A DNA stretch of 64,000 nt from Nocardioides albus. GTDB taxonomy: Bacteria > Actinomycetota > Actinomycetes > Propionibacteriales > Nocardioidaceae. Below the pieces are notes generated by a model. That model did not search any database and was not told the origin of the DNA. It saw only the letters and a list, made by a program, of their open reading frames with translations. Positions 61,540 to 64,000 of the stretch are shown here, in pieces (the first letter of the stretch is position 1; every line of letters begins with the position of its first letter). The position numbers and the translations under genes are program-made. The stretch lies in the NCBI RefSeq assembly GCF_014648255.1, contig NZ_BMQT01000004.1, positions 248,001 to 312,000 on the forward strand. The letters run 5' to 3'.

Positions 61540-62164
61540 GTCAGTCGACCCTACCTGCGTGCAGGACATGGCACAGGCCGATGAGGCCACCCGGCCGTGT
61601 GTAGAGGATGTGCGTCGAGTGGCCCGTCAGGACGAGCCGACTCGGCGCGGATCGGGGTTGTGGGTGCGTGTGAGGGGGCTGGGAGGGGCTGGGGGCGCCG
61701 CTCGCTGCCGCCTGCCGTGTGGGTCGGCTGGATGTGTGTCCGTTGGTCTCGTGTCTGGGTTCCAGCACGGGTGGGGCCAATACGTTGTCTGGGTTGGGAG
61801 ATTGAAAGACAGGGTGCCTGGGCTGGGTGCCATGTGGCTGTCTTGCGGGCTTCCAGCAGCGATCTGGTTTTCGCTGGGATACCTGTCCCTGACCGGGTTT
61901 TCGATCGATTTCGCTAGATTCAGTCTGCTGTGCATGATATTCTCAGCGCAGGCGTAAACGTGATGGCCGACCACCTCGAACTGAGGCGTGCTCCTATCGT
62001 CCGAGACACAACGGACGGGGAGTAATCCAGGGGATCCAGGGGCGTGACCGCCGAGCTGTGAGGGTAAGTAATAGCCCGTGTGTGGCGGGCCTCCGGGACC
62101 AGCGAACCAGAACGCATCCGCGTGTGCGGGTGTGAAGAGTTCGTACGTCGGGAGGTGACCATCG
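61540..62164. other. 625-base non-coding stretch with G-rich block
   Basis: No frame here has both a plausible start and protein-like composition. The first 250 bases are G-rich on the plus strand (quadruplex motif at 61674-61695); the middle is less GC-rich ('GATTTCGCTAGATTCAGTC'). The last part carries the promoter and GGGAGGTG ribosome-binding site of the HNH gene. Confidence 0.5.
61674..61695 (+). other. G-quadruplex-type sequence
   Basis: Four G-runs (5, 3, 4 and 5 G) are separated by CT, A and CT, meeting the usual G3+ N1-7 pattern with very short loops. It lies between the oxidoreductase start and the HNH gene. Confidence 0.55.
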
Positions 62165-63406
62165 ATGACCACACTGCAGCAGCCACAGCATCCTGTGCTG
62201 GGCACTGTGGTCGCGATCACCGCCGCGCTGGGGCAGGTAGCGGACGCGAACCCTACGTTCATGGCCACCGACCAGAAGGCCGCGGCTCTTCTTGAGATCG
62301 CCCGGGCGAAGGCCCAGTTGGCTGAGCTCGAGCTACGGGTGATCGCTGCCGCTGAGGACGTTGTCGCCGACGATGGCGCGCGGGACGTGGCGGCCTGGTT
62401 GCATCACCACACCCACCAACGCCCCGAGGACCTGCGCGCCGACCTACGGCTCGCAACAGCGTTGGATCGGACCTACCACCTGGTTGCGGCAGCGATGCGC
62501 GCAGGTGAATGCAACCCAGCCCAAGCCACCGTGATCGTCGCTGCCCTCGACGAACTGCCGGCCGATCTCGACCGCGAGGTTCGCGCGAAGGCTGAAGAGG
62601 CCCTGGTCGGCTATGCCACCGAGCTCGGCCCGGCCCGGCTGCGGCGCCTCGGTCGCCGGATCCTGGACGTGATCGCCCCCGAGATCGCTGAGGCCGAAGA
62701 GGCCAAACGGCTTGCGGCCGAGGAGGCCCACGCGCGGAAGAAGACCCGGCTGACCATGCGGCGTCTCGGGGACGGCACCACCCGGATCTCGGCGGTCGTC
62801 CCGGACGCGGCCGCGGACCGGCTCGCGACCAACCTGGAAGCCTTCGCCTCACCCCGGCGCGATGACGGGACCCGGACCGAGACCGGAGACTACCTCCCCT
62901 ACGACCGACGGCTGGGTCGCGCGTTCTGCCAGCTGCTCGAGACCCTGGACCCTGCCCGGTTGCCGATCCATGGCGGGGAGGCCACCACCATGATCGTGAC
63001 CATCGACCTCGACCAGCTCCGCACCGAGGCCGGGATCGGCCAGATCGTGGGCGGCAGCCCGATCACCGCAGCCGAAGCCCGACGGCTGGCCTGCACCGCC
63101 AACATCATCCCCGCCGTCCTCGGCGGCGCCTCCGAGGTCCTCGATCTTGGCCGGATGCAACGCTTCTTCACCGCCGCCCAGCGCCGCGCCCTGCTCCTAC
63201 GCTCGGCGACGTGCGAGGCCGAAGGGTGTGACATACCCGGAACCTGGGCTGAGGCCCACCACTGGCTCGCCTGGGCCCAAGGAGGGGCGACCGACATCGA
63301 CAACGCCGCACTGCTCTGCTCCCATCACCACCACCGCGCCCACGACACCGCCTACGTCCACGAGCGCCTCCCCAACGGCGACATCCGTTTCACCAGACGC
63401 AGATAG
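62165..63406 (+). CDS. DUF222 / HNH endonuclease-domain protein (13E12-like family)
   Basis: The 413-residue protein has an N-terminal DUF222 helical region ('KAQLAELELRVIAAAEDV', 'DVAAWLHHHTHQRPEDLRADLRLA') and a C-terminal HNH nuclease motif 'CEAEGCDIPGTWAEAHHWLAWAQGGATDIDNAALLCSHHHHRAH'. This family occurs in many copies in actinobacterial genomes (the 13E12 repeats of mycobacteria) and is often associated with mobile DNA, though no terminal repeats are seen here. GGGAGGTG lies seven bases upstream of the ATG. The GC-rich body contrasts with the less GC-rich sequence just before it. Confidence 0.9.
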   Translation: MTTLQQPQHPVLGTVVAITAALGQVADANPTFMATDQKAAALLEIARAKAQLAELELRVIAAAEDVVADDGARDVAAWLHHHTHQRPEDLRADLRLATALDRTYHLVAAAMRAGECNPAQATVIVAALDELPADLDREVRAKAEEALVGYATELGPARLRRLGRRILDVIAPEIAEAEEAKRLAAEEAHARKKTRLTMRRLGDGTTRISAVVPDAAADRLATNLEAFASPRRDDGTRTETGDYLPYDRRLGRAFCQLLETLDPARLPIHGGEATTMIVTIDLDQLRTEAGIGQIVGGSPITAAEARRLACTANIIPAVLGGASEVLDLGRMQRFFTAAQRRALLLRSATCEAEGCDIPGTWAEAHHWLAWAQGGATDIDNAALLCSHHHHRAHDTAYVHERLPNGDIRFTRRR

Positions 63407-63485
63407 GCCGATCGAGCACAGCCAGCATCGCAGTCGACTTCGACGGCCGCGACGGGACCGCGCACTGCTGACCCGTCGCGCGCCT

Positions 63486-64000
63486 TCACCCGATGCCGTT
63501 GTCGGCCAGGAACTCCTCGGCGACTGTGGCGGGGTCGGCCTTGTCGACCTGCACCTTGGCGAGCGCGTCGGCGAGGTTGTCGGTGGTCAGCGCCTCGGAG
63601 ACGGAGTTGAGGGCGGTCTCGGCGTCGTCGGTGAGGACCTCGGAACGGATCAGCGGCACCACGTTCTGGGCGAGGAAGAGGTTCTTCGGATCTTCCAGGA
63701 CCACCCAGTCGTTGGTCGGGATCGCCGAGTCCGTGGTGAAGACGTTGGCGACGTCGACGTCACCCTTCTTCAGCGCCGCGATGGTCAGCGGGCCGCCGGG
63801 GTCGGTCGGGGTGAGCTCCTTGAAGGTGACGCCGTAGGACTTCTCCAGACCGGGCACGCCCTGGGCACGTTTCTTGAACTCCGGGCTGGCGCCGAGAGTG
63901 AGGTCCTTGGCGACGGGTGCGAGGTCCTCGATGCTGGTCAGGGAGTACTTCTCGGCCGTCTCCTTGGTGACCGTCAACGAGTCCTTGTCCTCGGCGGCAG
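63486..64000 (-). CDS. Glycine betaine/choline-type ABC transporter substrate-binding protein (5' end outside window)
   Basis: Only the last 171 residues are inside the window; the frame is open through the final base. The OpuAC-type pattern is visible: 'SIEDLAPVAKDLTLGASPEFKKRAQGVPGLEKSYGV', 'TIAALKKGDVDVANVFTTDSAI', 'WVVLEDPKNLFLAQNVVPLIR' and 'LNSVSEALTTDNLADALAKV'. It is the soluble receptor of an osmoprotectant importer whose other genes presumably lie beyond the end of the window. Confidence 0.88.
   Translation of the reverse strand, partial: AAEDKDSLTVTKETAEKYSLTSIEDLAPVAKDLTLGASPEFKKRAQGVPGLEKSYGVTFKELTPTDPGGPLTIAALKKGDVDVANVFTTDSAIPTNDWVVLEDPKNLFLAQNVVPLIRSEVLTDDAETALNSVSEALTTDNLADALAKVQVDKADPATVAEEFLADNGIG

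Noticed and set aside
61627..62268. 213-codon minus-strand and shorter plus-strand frames in the non-coding stretch before the HNH gene
   Set aside because: Composition is His/Pro/Thr-rich with no motif or ribosome-binding site, and the minus-strand frame overlaps the start of the well-supported HNH gene.
1..64000. rRNA, tRNA, CRISPR array, prophage or insertion sequence
   Set aside because: None was recognised by eye: no cloverleaf ending in CCA, no regularly spaced repeats, no transposase or integrase translation. A tRNA or CRISPR scan would settle it.

Overview
The window is a 64 kb stretch of high-GC actinobacterial chromosome. The evidence is strong G/C at third codon positions, many GTG/TTG starts, an LpqY-SugABC-type sugar importer, SARP/BTAD and DesK/NarL-type regulators, DUF4333 lipoproteins, and a DUF222/HNH (13E12-like) gene. 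The gene mix and the frequent 'cgtacg' codon junctions suggest Nocardioides or another Nocardioidaceae member; this is an inference from style, not a phylogenetic result. No rRNA, tRNA, CRISPR array or insertion sequence was recognised.

Layout. 1-6.4 kb: the 3' part of a large secreted repeat protein, a histidine kinase/response regulator pair, and a cytochrome P450 with a small partner gene. 6.4-16.4 kb: an accessory-looking block of EspC-like/type VII-secretion-like helical proteins, a Gly/Ala/Arg-rich protein and the decayed copy of its tail, three DUF4333 lipoproteins, and a pair of paralogous membrane proteins, one of them frameshifted. 16.3-25.4 kb: a GH114-like lipoprotein, a DHA2 exporter, a sulfite-oxidase-like molybdoenzyme, an SNF2 helicase with a SWIM zinc-finger partner, a TetR regulator, and a divergent LysR/hemerythrin pair. 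25.5-31 kb: a secreted subtilisin-like protease coupled to an FG-GAP repeat protein. 31-38 kb: a large SARP-ATPase regulator, then two acyl-CoA carboxylase subunits (methylcrotonyl-CoA carboxylase type). 38.7-43 kb: a trehalose-type ABC importer. 43.2 kb: HMG-CoA lyase, which completes the end of leucine catabolism begun by the carboxylase. 44.2-48.3 kb: two sulfotransferase-like proteins flanking an unknown protein, then a small P-loop kinase-like protein. 48.4-52.5 kb: EcsC-like protein, aat, rhodanese, Fpg/Nei glycosylase and an AAA ATPase.

52.6-60.1 kb is one coherent catabolic locus: a tripartite tricarboxylate transporter (tctC, a UspA gene, tctB, tctA), a divergent GntR/FCD regulator, an aconitase-family hydratase and an RraA-like aldolase. 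An identical 13-base sequence lies before tctC and, in reverse orientation, between the GntR gene and the aconitase gene, so one regulator probably controls the whole locus. Last come a class-I pyridine nucleotide-disulfide oxidoreductase, a 0.6 kb non-coding stretch, the DUF222/HNH gene and the truncated end of a betaine-type substrate-binding protein.

Reading by eye gave several candidate operators: an 18-base element shared by the TetR gene and the carboxylase operon; a perfect LexA-type box next to a perfect 13-base inverted repeat before the Fpg/Nei gene; and perfect palindromes before the SNF2 gene, the two-component operon and a small unknown ORF. Function calls rest on motifs visible in the translations; no database search was possible.
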